DNA from: Methylobacterium sp. WL1 | GTDB lineage: Bacteria > Pseudomonadota > Alphaproteobacteria > Rhizobiales > Beijerinckiaceae | Direction of reading: 5' to 3' | Assembly (NCBI RefSeq): GCF_008000895.1 | Contig: NZ_CP042823.1 | Span: 682,001 to 746,000, forward strand | DNA length: 64,000 nt | In this document: in pieces, positions 46,489 through 55,899 of the stretch | Layout: each line of letters begins with the position of its first letter | Position numbering within the stretch: position 1 is the first letter of the stretch | Made by a program: the position numbers and the translations under genes | The notes under the pieces: generated by a model | What the model was told of the DNA's origin: nothing | Seen by the model: only the letters and a program-made list of their open reading frames with translations | Databases searched by the model: none

Positions 46489-47055
46489 TCAGACTTTCAG
46501 CACCGGTTCGGCGATGTCGCCGCTGCCGCGGTTCTTGAGATAATCCGGCTGGAACAGGCACATCCGCACGGCGTCGCGATAGCGGCCGTTCACGAAGAAC
46601 TCGTCCTTGAGCACGCCTTCGGGATGGAAGCCGCAGCGCTCGTAGATCCGCACGGCCCGGGCATTGTCCCGGTCCACGTGCAGGTACAGCTTGTGGATGT
46701 TGAGCACGCTGAACGCGTAATCCATGGCGATCCGGGTCGCCTGCCAAGCATAGCCACGGCCCTGGAAGCTGGGGTGGATCGCGATCTGGAACTCGCAGCG
46801 CCGGTGCAGGTGGTTGATCTCCACGAGCTCGATCAGCCCCGCCGGTTCGCCGCTCGGATCGGCCACGATGAAGCGGCGCTCGGTCTGGTTGTGGATGTTG
46901 CGCTCGTAGAGCTGCTGCAGCTCGGCGAAGGACTCGTAGGCCTCCTCGAACCAGTAGCGCATGATGCTGTCGTTGTTGTTCAGCTGGTGGACGAAGCGCA
47001 GGTCCTCGCGTTCCAGCGGGCGCAGCTTGATGGTGATGCCGATCAGCGCGTTCAT
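46489..47055 (-). CDS. speG: Spermidine N1-acetyltransferase
   Basis: A 188-residue GNAT enzyme that acetylates spermidine and spermine. It matches E. coli SpeG closely: '[20 protein letters not shown]', '[20 protein letters not shown]', '[11 protein letters not shown]', '[20 protein letters not shown]', '[20 protein letters not shown]' and '[10 protein letters not shown]'. Its ATG overlaps the argE stop (ATGA), so translation is probably coupled to argE. Polyamine acetylation thereby is tied to arginine synthesis in this operon. Confidence 0.9.
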   Translation of the reverse strand: MNALIGITIKLRPLEREDLRFVHQLNNNDSIMRYWFEEAYESFAELQQLYERNIHNQTERRFIVADPSGEPAGLIELVEINHLHRRCEFQIAIHPSFQGRGYAWQATRIAMDYAFSVLNIHKLYLHVDRDNARAVRIYERCGFHPEGVLKDEFFVNGRYRDAVRMCLFQPDYLKNRGSGDIAEPVLKV

Positions 47056-48221
47056 GACGCACAAGCCTCGATCAGGGCCCTCAGGAACCGCTCGCCCTTG
47101 CCGAGCGCGTCGAGGGTGATGAACTCGTCGGGTTGGTGGGCCTGGGCGATGTCGCCGGGGCCGCAGACGACGGTCGCGATCCCGGCCTGCTGGAAGCGGC
47201 CGGCCTCCGTGGCGTAGGGCACCGCGATGGTGCGGTTGCGCCCCGCGAGCCGCAGGCACAGCCGTTCGGCCTCTGAGCCTGGATCTGGTGCGAGCCCAGG
47301 AATGTCGACCTCCTCGAGCGTCTCGATTCGCCCGTACTCACCGTAGCGGTTCAGGCGCTCGCGCGTCACCCGCTCGACCACCTCGCCGAACAGGCGCGGA
47401 ACCTCGGCCGGGTCGAGGTCTGGCAGGCCGCGGTATTCCCAGAGGAAGCGGCACTCCTTGGCGAGGATGTTGCGCGCCGTGCCACCGTGGATCGTCCCGA
47501 CATGGACCGTGGTGGCGGCCGGATCGAAGCGCCCGGAGGCGTCGCCGCGCTCGATCATCAGGTCGGCGATCCGGTTCAGGCCGGCGACCAGCTCGCAGGC
47601 CGCCGCGACCGCGTTCGCCCCCAGCGCCGGCCGTGCCGAATGGGCCTCGTGGCCGTGTACGGTGGTCAGGCAGGTGACGATGCTCTTGTGCGCGTCCGCG
47701 ACCTCCATGCCGGTCGGCTCCCCGACGATCACGGCGCCGGGCCGCGGGAGGTCGGCACCGAACCGCGTGATCACATCCATCGAGCCGAGGCAGGTGGTCT
47801 CCTCGTCGTAGGACAGCAGGATGTGGATCGGCCGCATGAGGTTGGCGGCCAGCATGTCGGGCACCAGCGCCAGCGCCAGGGCGTCGAAGGCCTTCATGTC
47901 GACGGCGCCACGCCCGTAGGCCCGCCCGTCGGCGACGCGCAGGGTGAACGGGTCGCCGGTCCAGGCCTGGCCCGCCACCGGGACCACGTCGGTATGGCCG
48001 GAGAGCACGACGCCGCCGTCGACCATCGGGCCGATCGTGGCGAACAGGGCGGCCTTGTCGCCGGCCGCGTTCGGCAGGCGCAGATAAAGGACACCCCAAC
48101 CGTCGAGATAGGCGCAGACGGAATCGATCAGGGCGAGGTTCGGTTTGTCGCTCTCGGTATCGAACGACACGAGGCGAGCGAGCATGTCGAGCGGGCTGAG
48201 CCGCTCGCCGATCCCAGACAT
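47052..48221 (-). CDS. argE: Acetylornithine deacetylase
   Basis: A 389-residue M20-type metallohydrolase that frees ornithine from N-acetylornithine. The zinc sites are '[15 protein letters not shown]', '[15 protein letters not shown]' and '[16 protein letters not shown]', and later '[17 protein letters not shown]' is typical. It is followed by speG with a 4-base overlap. Having argE (linear route) in addition to a possible ArgJ elsewhere is common in alphaproteobacteria. Confidence 0.88.
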   Translation of the reverse strand: MSGIGERLSPLDMLARLVSFDTESDKPNLALIDSVCAYLDGWGVLYLRLPNAAGDKAALFATIGPMVDGGVVLSGHTDVVPVAGQAWTGDPFTLRVADGRAYGRGAVDMKAFDALALALVPDMLAANLMRPIHILLSYDEETTCLGSMDVITRFGADLPRPGAVIVGEPTGMEVADAHKSIVTCLTTVHGHEAHSARPALGANAVAAACELVAGLNRIADLMIERGDASGRFDPAATTVHVGTIHGGTARNILAKECRFLWEYRGLPDLDPAEVPRLFGEVVERVTRERLNRYGEYGRIETLEEVDIPGLAPDPGSEAERLCLRLAGRNRTIAVPYATEAGRFQQAGIATVVCGPGDIAQAHQPDEFITLDALGKGERFLRALIEACAS

Positions 48222-48256
48222 AGGTCCCTCCGGAGCGAGACCCCGGAGCCGGGACC

Positions 48257-48649
48257 TCAGTGCAGGCTGCGGCGGACGTGCGGGCTGTCGAGGGAGAAGG
48301 CGGGAATCTCGGCCTCGAAGCTCTCGCCGGCCACCGTCGCCATGGTGTAGCTGCCGGCCATCAGGCCATCGGGCGTGTTGAGCGGGCAGCCGCTCGTGTA
48401 GCAGAAGGACTCGCCGGGCTCTAGCACCGGCTGCTTGCCGACCACGCCCGTGCCCCGCACTTCCTGGCAGGCCCCGTGCCCGTCGATGATGCGCCAGTGC
48501 CGGGAGCGCAGCTGCACCTGCTCGCTGCCGGTGTTCACGATTTCGACCGTATAGGCGAAGAAGTAACGACTTTCATTCGGCGAGGATTCCTCCTCGACGA
48601 AGCGGGGCTCAACGGTCACACGAATTCCCCGCGTCTCGGCCTTGTACAT
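48257..48649 (-). CDS. apaG: ApaG protein
   Basis: A 130-residue ApaG protein (FN3-like fold), long called a Co2+/Mg2+ efflux-related protein but of unsure function. It starts '[20 protein letters not shown]' and has '[20 protein letters not shown]' and '[20 protein letters not shown]', the family signatures. It lies 35 bases from argE in the same direction. Confidence 0.9.
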   Translation of the reverse strand: MYKAETRGIRVTVEPRFVEEESSPNESRYFFAYTVEIVNTGSEQVQLRSRHWRIIDGHGACQEVRGTGVVGKQPVLEPGESFCYTSGCPLNTPDGLMAGSYTMATVAGESFEAEIPAFSLDSPHVRRSLH

Positions 48650-48913
48650 CGCCCTATTAGGCCCTTCTTCGAACGGTGCGATTCGATGAAGACGAATTGA
48701 ACGCGCTTCACTGGCGGTGGTAGTGGCCAGTGAAATCGGCGTCAATTGCGGCGGACTACCTCGCGCGGATGATGCCGCAGCCTCGTCCGAGGGGGGTCGA
48801 GTCCAGCGCCGCGCGTATCGTACCATCCGGATTAAGCCGGCATTAGCCAGTCCGGGCGGAGAACGTCGGGGATCGCGGATCCACCCGGAGGCGCGCGAAG
48901 GAGTCGAGGCGCG

Positions 48914-50053
48914 ATGAACGCGGGCGCAGGCCAGGATGCCGCCGATTCGCAGGCCACCGATCCGGGCGTCGAGATCCGTGGCGGCATCCTGCCGGCCGAG
49001 GCGATCGCGGCGCTGGCGCAGGCGGGCGGCATCCGCACCGCCGCCGCCTTCGCGCCGGACCAGATCCAGCCGGCGAGCCTCGACCTGCGCCTCGGTGCGA
49101 CGGCCTACCGGGTCCGCACCAGCTTCCTGCCGGGGGCGGCCCGGACGGTCCAGGCCTGCGTCGACCGCCTGTCGCTGCACACGATCGACCTGCGCCCCGG
49201 CGCTGTGCTGGAGACGGGCTGCGTCTACATCGCGGAACTGCAGGAGGGCCTGGCGCTCCCCGCCGACCTGGCGGCGGCCGCGAACCCCAAGAGTTCAACC
49301 GGCCGCATCGACGTGTTCACCCGGGTCATCACCGACCGGGGTGAGGCATTCGACCAGGTCGAGCCCGGCTATACCGGGCCGCTCTATGCCGAGATCTCGC
49401 CACGCACCTTCCCGGTGCTGGTCCGCACCGGATCGCGTCTGTCGCAGATCCGCTTCCGCCGTGGGGCGCCGCGGCTGACGGAGGCCGAACTCGGCCAGCT
49501 CCACCTGCGTTCACCGCTGGTCGATTGCGCGGCCCCGTCCTTCCAGGGCGGCGTCGCGGTCTCGGTGGACCTGTCCGGGTTCGATGGACTGATCGGCTAC
49601 CGGGCCAAGCGCCATACCGGGTTGGTGGACGTCGACGCCCCGGGCCGCCACCGGGCGGCGGATTTCTGGGAGCCGCTGCCGGCGGACGGCTCGGGCGCCC
49701 TGATCCTCGATCCCGGCCAGTTCTACATCCTGGCCTCCAAGGAATCGGTGCAGGTCCCCCCCGACCACGCCGCCGAGATGGTGCCGTTCGATCCGCTGGT
49801 CGGCGAGTTCCGGGTCCATTACGCCGGGTTCTTCGACCCGGGCTTCGGCCATGCCGGGGCCGGCGGGGCGGGTGCCCGCGCGGTGCTCGAAGTCCGCTCC
49901 CGGGACGTGCCGTTCCTGCTGGAGGACGGCCAGATCGTCGGACGGCTCGTCTACGAGCGGATGCTGGCCATCCCCGGCACGCTCTACGGCGCCGGGGCCG
50001 GATCGAACTACCAGGCCCAGGGGCTGAAGCTCTCGAAGCACTTCTTCCTGTAG
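48914..50053 (+). CDS. dcd: dCTP deaminase (two-domain alphaproteobacterial form)
   Basis: A 379-residue dCTP deaminase, giving dUTP for thymidylate synthesis. This longer type has two dUTPase-like folds in tandem: '[20 protein letters not shown]', the conserved strand '[20 protein letters not shown]' and, in the second half, '[20 protein letters not shown]' and '[19 protein letters not shown]'. Normal E. coli Dcd is ~190 residues. A TTAA-N7-TTAG sequence (48832-48846) lies 68 bases upstream of the ATG, one base short of a CtrA box. Confidence 0.88.
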   Translation: MNAGAGQDAADSQATDPGVEIRGGILPAEAIAALAQAGGIRTAAAFAPDQIQPASLDLRLGATAYRVRTSFLPGAARTVQACVDRLSLHTIDLRPGAVLETGCVYIAELQEGLALPADLAAAANPKSSTGRIDVFTRVITDRGEAFDQVEPGYTGPLYAEISPRTFPVLVRTGSRLSQIRFRRGAPRLTEAELGQLHLRSPLVDCAAPSFQGGVAVSVDLSGFDGLIGYRAKRHTGLVDVDAPGRHRAADFWEPLPADGSGALILDPGQFYILASKESVQVPPDHAAEMVPFDPLVGEFRVHYAGFFDPGFGHAGAGGAGARAVLEVRSRDVPFLLEDGQIVGRLVYERMLAIPGTLYGAGAGSNYQAQGLKLSKHFFL

Positions 50054-50091
50054 CCCCGGCAGCCCGGACCCCGCGCGGGAGCGATGGTCGT

Positions 50092-50553
50092 ATGGACGCG
50101 GTGGACCGAAAAATCCTGGACGTCCTGCAGCAGGACGCGACGCTGCCGGTCGCCGAGTTGGCCGAGCGAGTCGGCGTCAGCGCCGCGCCGTGCTGGCGCC
50201 GGGTCAAGAAGCTGGAGGCCTCCGGCGTCATCCGGGGCCGGGTCGCCCTGGTGGACCGCCGCAAGGTCAACGTCCCGACCACGGTGTTCGTCGCCGTGAA
50301 GGCACCGCGCCACGCCGCAGACTGGTCCGACGCGTTCCGCCGGGTGGTGGCAGGCTTCCCGGAAATCGTCGAGGCCTGGCGCCTGACCGGCGAGATCGAC
50401 TACCTGCTGCGCATCGTCGTGCCCGATATCGAGACCTACGACGCGGTCTACCAGCGGCTCATCGCGAAGCTCGAATTCTCGAACCTGTCCTCCTCCATTG
50501 CCATGGAGGAGATGAAGTACACGACCGCGGTGCCGACGATCTACATGACGTGA
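50092..50553 (+). CDS. Lrp/AsnC family regulator
   Basis: A 153-residue feast/famine regulator. The helix-turn-helix is 'LPVAELAERVGVSAAPCWRR' and the RAM effector domain starts after 'RGRVALVDRRKVNVPTTVFV'. It probably responds to an amino acid, possibly arginine or leucine, given argC next door. ATG at 50092. It lies 38 bases after dcd and converges on argC, with a GGAGGC...GCCTCC stem-loop (about 50579-50598) between. Confidence 0.88.
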   Translation: MDAVDRKILDVLQQDATLPVAELAERVGVSAAPCWRRVKKLEASGVIRGRVALVDRRKVNVPTTVFVAVKAPRHAADWSDAFRRVVAGFPEIVEAWRLTGEIDYLLRIVVPDIETYDAVYQRLIAKLEFSNLSSSIAMEEMKYTTAVPTIYMT

Positions 50554-50708
50554 GGCCGTCTTTCAGCAGGAGGCAGGGCGTGGCCTCCGGCGCCATCGCG
50601 GGACCGGCGGGGCAACCCGGGGCGATGCGCGGTCCCGGACCGCGGCGAATCCGGCGCAATGAAGCACTGCCGACCGCCTCAAGCCGACGACGCGCACGCG
50701 TGCAAGCC

Positions 50709-51686
50709 TCACGGCCAGACAGGTGCGCCGTCGAGCCCTGCGGTTTCCGGCAGGCCGCAGATCAGGTTCGCATTCTGAACCGCCTGACCGGCCGCCCCCT
50801 TGCCGAGATTGTCGACCACGCCCATCGCGATCACGAGGTTGCGCTCGGGATCTGCCGCATAACTGACGAACGCGAGGTTCGAGCCGGTCGCCCATTTGGT
50901 CTGCGGCGGCTTGTCGGTGACGCGGACGAAGGCACGTCCGGCGTAGAAGCGCCGCGCCGCCTCCAGGCATTGATCCGTCGTGGCGCGGCCACGGCAGTAG
51001 ATCGTCACGAGGACGCCGCGGGTCATCGGAACCAAGTGCGGCGTGAACACCAGCCCGGCCGCGCTGCCACCGCTCAGCCGCTCGATCGTCTCGGCGATTT
51101 CGGGCATGTGGACATGATTGAGCAGGCCATAGAGCACCAGGTTCTCGTTGCTCTCGGCGTAGCCGAACCGGCTGTCCGCACCGCCCCGACCGGCACCGGA
51201 AATGCCGGTCTTGGCGTCGATCACGATGTTGCCGGGCTCGATCAGCTTATCGGCCAGCAACGGCGCCAGCGCCGTCAGGGTCGCTGCCGGAAAACAGCCG
51301 GGGTTGGCGACGCGCGCTTGATCCACGATCCGGGCCGGCCAGATGTCGGCCAGGCCGTATGCCCACCCCGCGACGTAGCGGTGGTCACCACCGATATCGA
51401 CGATTTTGACGTCCCCGGGGACGCGCGCCAGCGCCTCAGCCGAGGTGCCCGTGGGTAGCGACGCGAACAGCACGTCGAGCTTCGGCAGGGCCCCGGGGTC
51501 CCACTTCTCGATCACCAGCTCAGCCAGCTTAGCCGGCACACCGGGATAGCGATCCGCCAAACGGCTACCGGCGCTCCCCTCGCCCGCGGCGTAGACGAGC
51601 TCGAAGGACGGGTGGCCCGCGATCAGGCGCAACGCCTCGCCGCCGCCAAAACCACTGATCCCGACGATGCCGACGCGAAGGCTCAT
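50709..51686 (-). CDS. argC: N-acetyl-gamma-glutamyl-phosphate reductase
   Basis: A 325-residue NADPH-dependent reductase, third step of arginine synthesis. The Rossmann start is 'GIVGISGFGGGEALRLIAGH', the catalytic cysteine is in 'ANPGCFPAATL', and 'IDAKTGISGAGRGGADSRF' and 'VHMPEIAETIERLSGG' follow. With argD, argF and argE it makes four arginine genes within 11 kb, though not one operon. Confidence 0.92.
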   Translation of the reverse strand: MSLRVGIVGISGFGGGEALRLIAGHPSFELVYAAGEGSAGSRLADRYPGVPAKLAELVIEKWDPGALPKLDVLFASLPTGTSAEALARVPGDVKIVDIGGDHRYVAGWAYGLADIWPARIVDQARVANPGCFPAATLTALAPLLADKLIEPGNIVIDAKTGISGAGRGGADSRFGYAESNENLVLYGLLNHVHMPEIAETIERLSGGSAAGLVFTPHLVPMTRGVLVTIYCRGRATTDQCLEAARRFYAGRAFVRVTDKPPQTKWATGSNLAFVSYAADPERNLVIAMGVVDNLGKGAAGQAVQNANLICGLPETAGLDGAPVWP

Positions 51687-51901
51687 GTTGGCGTCCTGCT
51701 GCGAGACTGAACGAACGGTCGAGCCGAGTTACGACTCGGGCCGGGGGGCCTTTCGTTCCTGTAGCGGACGTCTGCCCTGCGCCGGAAGTCTCCGCCTCGA
51801 GGCGGTACCACGCGTGAGACGCGGGTTGACCGGGTTGCTCGGCGCGATGCCGATCAGCGAGATCCGAAAGCCTCAGCCGGGCACCGTGTATTCGCCCGCC
51901 G

Positions 51902-52423
51902 TCACCCCGCCGCGACCTCGTAGGTGCGGTGCACCGAGGAGGCCCGCTCCCGGTGATCGTAGCCGTAGACGTGGATCGAGATCGCCGTCGCTGGTCCGTC
52001 GTTGGCGATCCGGTGCAGGTTCGGCCCCGAGGGCATCATGCAGGCCACGTAGCCTGGCTCCCGGACCGCATCGCGGGTCGCGACCGCGTGGGTGTCGCTG
52101 ATCGGGCGATACCAGGTCTCCCGCAGGCTGCCGCTGAGCAGGCCGAAGCAGCAGGAGCAATGGTGGTCGTGCACCGGCGTGATGGCGCCGGGGCTCCAGA
52201 CCATGGCCCAGACGCTGATCGCCCGCGTCCCGAACAGCAGGTTGCGGCCCAGACCCTCCGGCGGTGCGGCCAGCCGCGTCCGGTCCACGACCCCCGGGCG
52301 CGCCAGGATCTGCGTCAGGGTCGTCCGAGCCGCGGCCAGGTAGGCGTCAGGAGAGCGAGCGGCCGAGAGCGCCAGATCCGCCATCATCGCCTCAATGTCG
52401 GCCGGATGGCTTAGCGGGGTCAT
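51902..52423 (-). CDS. Cysteine dioxygenase-like cupin protein
   Basis: A 173-residue cupin of the cysteine/3-mercaptopropionate dioxygenase family, which oxidises thiols to sulphinic acids with an iron held by three histidines. The metal site is 'ITPVHDHHCSCCFGLLSGSL' with H-x-H, and a later histidine in 'SGPNLHRIANDG'. The true substrate could be cysteine, 3-mercaptopropionate or another thiol. ATG at 52423; no clear operon partner. Confidence 0.8.
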   Translation of the reverse strand: MTPLSHPADIEAMMADLALSAARSPDAYLAAARTTLTQILARPGVVDRTRLAAPPEGLGRNLLFGTRAISVWAMVWSPGAITPVHDHHCSCCFGLLSGSLRETWYRPISDTHAVATRDAVREPGYVACMMPSGPNLHRIANDGPATAISIHVYGYDHRERASSVHRTYEVAAG

Positions 52424-52829
52424 GGCGATCTCCTTCGAAGCCCTCCGTCGGGCTCGGCGAATCCTACCGCCAGGGTGCGGGAGACAGGTTGCCAAGTTCG
52501 GTCTCGTGCTGCTCCCTCGCGCAATGAGATTGCGCGGAGCGACGGATTGCGAGGGTTTTATTTCTTAGTTGACCAATCGCGTCAGACCGTCCCACGCGTC
52601 TGGCTGTTCAGACGCAATGCAGGAGGTGTGTGGGCGGCGGTTTCCGCATACTTCGTCTGCAGGCTCGACCGTCATCGCGAGCGGAGCGAAACGACCCAGC
52701 GCAGCGCGTTGTCCGGACATCGGCGTCTCCCCGGATCGCTTCGCTGCGTTCGTAAGGGCGACGTGACGCGAGAGGCCGCGTCGATCGGACCGTTCAGGGA
52801 GATCGATCGTTCGCGGACGCCAGCGCCCA
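52424..52829. repeat. Intergenic region with REP-like palindrome (52671-52763)
   Basis: A 406-base gap between the dioxygenase and HD-GYP genes. Within it, GTCATCGCGAGCGGAGCGAA... (from 52671) and ...GGATCGCTTCGCTGCGTTCG (to ~52752, running on to about 52763) form imperfect arms of the well-known alphaproteobacterial REP-like element (GTCATTGCGAG.../...CGCAATGAC). No gene is seen in the rest. Confidence 0.6.
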
Positions 52830-53900
52830 TCAGGACCCGGCGACGGAGCGCTCGAAAGCGCGCACCAGCGCCCGGTCGAGCTTGCCATCCATGCCGTGCA
52901 GGATCGCCATGGCCGCCGCGGCCGACATCGGGGCCCGGTAGGGGCGGCGCTCGACCAGCGCGGCGTAGACGTCGCAGACAGTGATCAGCCGGACGATGTC
53001 GTCGATGGCGTCACCCACGAGCCCGTCCGGATAGCCCGAGCCGTCGAGGAGTTCGTGGTGGTGTCGCACCACCTTCAGCACCGCGTCGTCGAAGCCGCCG
53101 GCCTGGACCAGTATCCGGTGCCCCAGCGCCGGGTGCTCGCGCATCACGGCCCGCTCCGCCACGTCGAGGGGACCGGCCTTATTCAGGATCTCCAGGGGAA
53201 TCTTGGCCTTGCCGACATCGTGCACGAGGGCGGCGCGCACGAGTTGATGGCGGTCGGCGTCGGAGAAGCCGAGGTCGATCGCGAAGGTCGCGGCGAGGCC
53301 GGCTACCAGAAGGCAATGCTGATAGGTCGCGTCGTCGTAGGCGCGGACCGTGTCGAGCCAGGCGTTGAGGCCGCCCTGGCCGATCGCCCCGAGGATCGGC
53401 TCAAGGCCGTCGTCGACCAGGGCGGCATCGACCGATCCGGAGGCTCGCGCGGCGTCGAGCAGGTCGGCGATGACGGCGCCGGCCTTGTCGGCGGCCTGGA
53501 CGACGAGGGGCGTCCCGACGCGCCCGCCCGGCTTCGGCACCTCCCCGGGCACGGGCGGCAGCTGCGCCAGCAGGGCCTCGGCCACTGTCTCGGCCGGCGT
53601 ATCCACGGGGAGGCAGAGGCCCGCCCCGAGCCCGCGCGCCGCCGACAGGCTGCGTGCGCCCATGCTGCGCATCAGGAACACCCGCGGGAGGGCCGGGGCG
53701 GCGGCGATCAGGGTCCGCAGGCCGATGAGCGGGGAGGGCTGCAGCAGGTCGACATCCGCCACCAGGGCGAGGCAGGGGCCGGGGGGCGGCATCGCGGCCG
53801 CGTTCAGCACCGTGCAGGGGGCAATGTCTCCGAGCACGCGCAGGAGTTCGCCGCGGCGGCCGGGCTGGTCGGTGTAAAGGACGACGATGCCCGCGCGCAT
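52830..53900 (-). CDS. HD-GYP domain protein, probable cyclic-di-GMP phosphodiesterase
   Basis: A 356-residue protein. The C-terminal HD-GYP domain has 'VHDVGKAKIPLEILNKAGPL', the HHE site 'VRHHHELLDGSGYPDGLVGD' and a conserved 'LITVCDVYAALVERRPYRAP', so it should hydrolyse cyclic di-GMP. The N-terminal part resembles a degenerate receiver domain ('CLALVADVDLLQPSPLIG') without a clear phosphorylation site. It could tie motility to surface life, but no direct link to the flagellar genes is seen. Stands alone. Confidence 0.85.
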   Translation of the reverse strand: MRAGIVVLYTDQPGRRGELLRVLGDIAPCTVLNAAAMPPPGPCLALVADVDLLQPSPLIGLRTLIAAAPALPRVFLMRSMGARSLSAARGLGAGLCLPVDTPAETVAEALLAQLPPVPGEVPKPGGRVGTPLVVQAADKAGAVIADLLDAARASGSVDAALVDDGLEPILGAIGQGGLNAWLDTVRAYDDATYQHCLLVAGLAATFAIDLGFSDADRHQLVRAALVHDVGKAKIPLEILNKAGPLDVAERAVMREHPALGHRILVQAGGFDDAVLKVVRHHHELLDGSGYPDGLVGDAIDDIVRLITVCDVYAALVERRPYRAPMSAAAAMAILHGMDGKLDRALVRAFERSVAGS

Positions 53901-54011
53901 CTGGCTCTTCGTGGCATGCCCCCGGCCCGAGAGGCAGCGGGATCCGCGTCGCGTCGCAGGCAGGCTGTCTTAGCGCATCGGCCTTGCCAGACCGTAACGC
54001 CGGATCACCGC

Positions 54012-54737
54012 CTACGGCGCCGCCGCGGCGTCGAGCAGCCAGGCCACGTCGCCCACGCTGGTGACCCGGCCTGCCGGCAGGTCCTCCCCGTCGGCGATCC
54101 GAGCCAGGGCCTCGCGCTTGCCGGCACCCGTGACCAGGAACAAGACGTGCCGTGACGAGGCCAGGGCCGGCAGTGTCAGGCTGATCCGCGGCACGAACGG
54201 CGCCAGCCCAGCTTCGGGCACGGGGGCGACCAGGCAGTCGGTCTCGGCGACGGCCGGCTTGCCCGGGAACAGGGAAGCCGTGTGCCCGTCCTCGCCAAGG
54301 CCGAGCAGCACCAGGTCGAACAGCGGCCGGGCGGGATCGAGGCTGTCGGCCCCGTAGAAGTCCAGCAGGGTCCGCTCGTAGGCCCGGGCTCCGGCCTCCA
54401 CGCCCGCGTCGGACGGGATGAAGTGCAGGTGGGTCGAGGGGATCCGGGAGCCGTGCCCGAACGCCTCGCGGACCATCCGGACATTGCTGCGCTCATCGTC
54501 CCAGGGGACCACGCGGTCGTCGCCGAAGAACCAGTGGATCCTCTCCCACGGCACCCGGGCGGCGTAGTCCGGGCCGGCGAGCAGGCCGTAGAGCACCTTC
54601 GGGGTCGAGCCTCCGGCCAGGCAGAGCGCGATCCGCTCGGCGTCGGTCTCGCCGCAGGCCACGATCAGCCGCTCGGCCGCCTCGCGGGCGACCGCCTGCG
54701 GATCGGGCAGGACATGGATTCCGGTGGGAAGGCTCAT
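54012..54737 (-). CDS. pgl: 6-phosphogluconolactonase
   Basis: A 241-residue enzyme of the pentose phosphate pathway. Landmarks are '[20 protein letters not shown]', '[20 protein letters not shown]' and '[18 protein letters not shown]'. It is the last gene of a leftward operon: GH15, tkt, tal-pgi, gnd, pgl. It lies 39 bases after gnd. Confidence 0.92.
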   Translation of the reverse strand: MSLPTGIHVLPDPQAVAREAAERLIVACGETDAERIALCLAGGSTPKVLYGLLAGPDYAARVPWERIHWFFGDDRVVPWDDERSNVRMVREAFGHGSRIPSTHLHFIPSDAGVEAGARAYERTLLDFYGADSLDPARPLFDLVLLGLGEDGHTASLFPGKPAVAETDCLVAPVPEAGLAPFVPRISLTLPALASSRHVLFLVTGAGKREALARIADGEDLPAGRVTSVGDVAWLLDAAAAP

Positions 54738-54776
54738 CGGCGCCTCGGGATTCTTTGGGATCAGGAGTTCTTGGCT

Positions 54777-55766
54777 TCAGGACTTCTTGGGCTCCTGGTG
54801 GCCGCCGAACCCCTTGCGCATGGCCGAGAGCAGCTTGTCGGCGTAGCTCTCCTGCTCGCGCGAGCGGAAGCGGCGGTACAGGGCGGCGGACAGCACGGTT
54901 GCCGGGACGCTCTCCTCGATGGCAGCGTTGATCGTCCAACGGCCCTCGCCGGAATCCTCGACGTAGCCGGAGAAGTCGTGGAGGCTCTCGTCGCCGGCCA
55001 GCGCCTGGGCGGTCAGGTCGAGCAGCCAGGACGAGACGACGCTGCCGCGTCGCCAGACCTCGGCGATGTCGCCCATGTTCAGGTCGAAGCGCCGCTCAGG
55101 CGGAAGCGCATCCGCATTGGCGTGTTTCAGGATGTCGAAGCCCTCGGCATAGGCCTGCATCAGGCCGTACTCGATGCCGTTATGGACCATCTTGACGAAA
55201 TGGCCGGCGCCGGTGGGCCCGGCATGGATGTAGCCCTGCTCGGCGCGCGGGTCGCGGCCGTCGCGGTTGGGGGTCTTCGGGATGTCGCCGATGCCCGGCG
55301 CCAGGGTCTTGAAGATCGGGTCGAGGCGGTCGACGGTCTCGGTATCGCCGCCGATCATCATGCAGTAGCCGCGCTCCAGGCCCCAGACGCCGCCCGATGT
55401 GCCGACATCGACGTAATGCAGGCCCTTCTCCTTCAATTCCAGCCCCCGGCGCACGTCGTCGCCGTAGAAGGAATTGCCACCGTCGATGATGCAGTCGCCG
55501 GACTGCATCAGGCCGCCCAGCGTCTTGACCGCCTCCTCGGTGATCGCGCCGGCCGGCAGCATCACCCAGGCGGTGCGCGGCACTTCCAGCTTGGAGACCA
55601 GATCCTCCAGGCTCGACGCGCCGACCGCGCCGGCCTCGACCAGCGCGGCCAAAGCCGCCGGGTTCTGATCGAAGACCACGGCCGTGTGCCCGTCGCGCAG
55701 GAGGCGCCGGACGATGTTGCCGCCCATCCGGCCGAGGCCGATCATGCCGAGTTGCATTGTCGTCAT
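54777..55766 (-). CDS. gnd: 6-phosphogluconate dehydrogenase (short, NAD-type)
   Basis: A 329-residue decarboxylating 6-phosphogluconate dehydrogenase of the short class, commonly NAD-linked. The Rossmann start is '[20 protein letters not shown]', then '[20 protein letters not shown]' and '[20 protein letters not shown]', the 6PGDH signature. It makes ribulose 5-phosphate. zwf is not in this window, so glucose-6-phosphate dehydrogenase must be encoded elsewhere. Confidence 0.92.
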   Translation of the reverse strand: MTTMQLGMIGLGRMGGNIVRRLLRDGHTAVVFDQNPAALAALVEAGAVGASSLEDLVSKLEVPRTAWVMLPAGAITEEAVKTLGGLMQSGDCIIDGGNSFYGDDVRRGLELKEKGLHYVDVGTSGGVWGLERGYCMMIGGDTETVDRLDPIFKTLAPGIGDIPKTPNRDGRDPRAEQGYIHAGPTGAGHFVKMVHNGIEYGLMQAYAEGFDILKHANADALPPERRFDLNMGDIAEVWRRGSVVSSWLLDLTAQALAGDESLHDFSGYVEDSGEGRWTINAAIEESVPATVLSAALYRRFRSREQESYADKLLSAMRKGFGGHQEPKKS

Positions 55767-55780
55767 CTCCTCGGGGTTTC

Positions 55781-55890
55781 CCCTCCCCCTTGCGGAGAGG
55801 GGTCAGGGGTGGGGGCAGTTCAGACGGGACCGCTGAGCCTCATCCGGAATCACCTCCACCTCCGGTTCCTCCCCGCAAGGGGAAGGAGAC
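55781..55890. repeat. Extragenic palindromic repeat, copy A (gnd/tal-pgi junction)
   Basis: A ~110-base element with CCCCTCCCCCTTGCGGAGAG at one end, 'TCAGGGGTGG', 'GACCGCTGAGCCTCATCCGG' and a closing CCGCAAGGGGAAGGAG. It is clearly the same sequence as copy B (58781-58892) but in the opposite orientation, with most bases matching. Both ends form hairpins of their own. Confidence 0.7.
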
Positions 55891-55899
55891 AGCCGGCGC

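Noticed and set aside
48832..48846. TTAA-N7-TTAG upstream of dcd, CtrA-like
   Set aside because: One base off the full box; kept only as a note on dcd because no motility link is evident.
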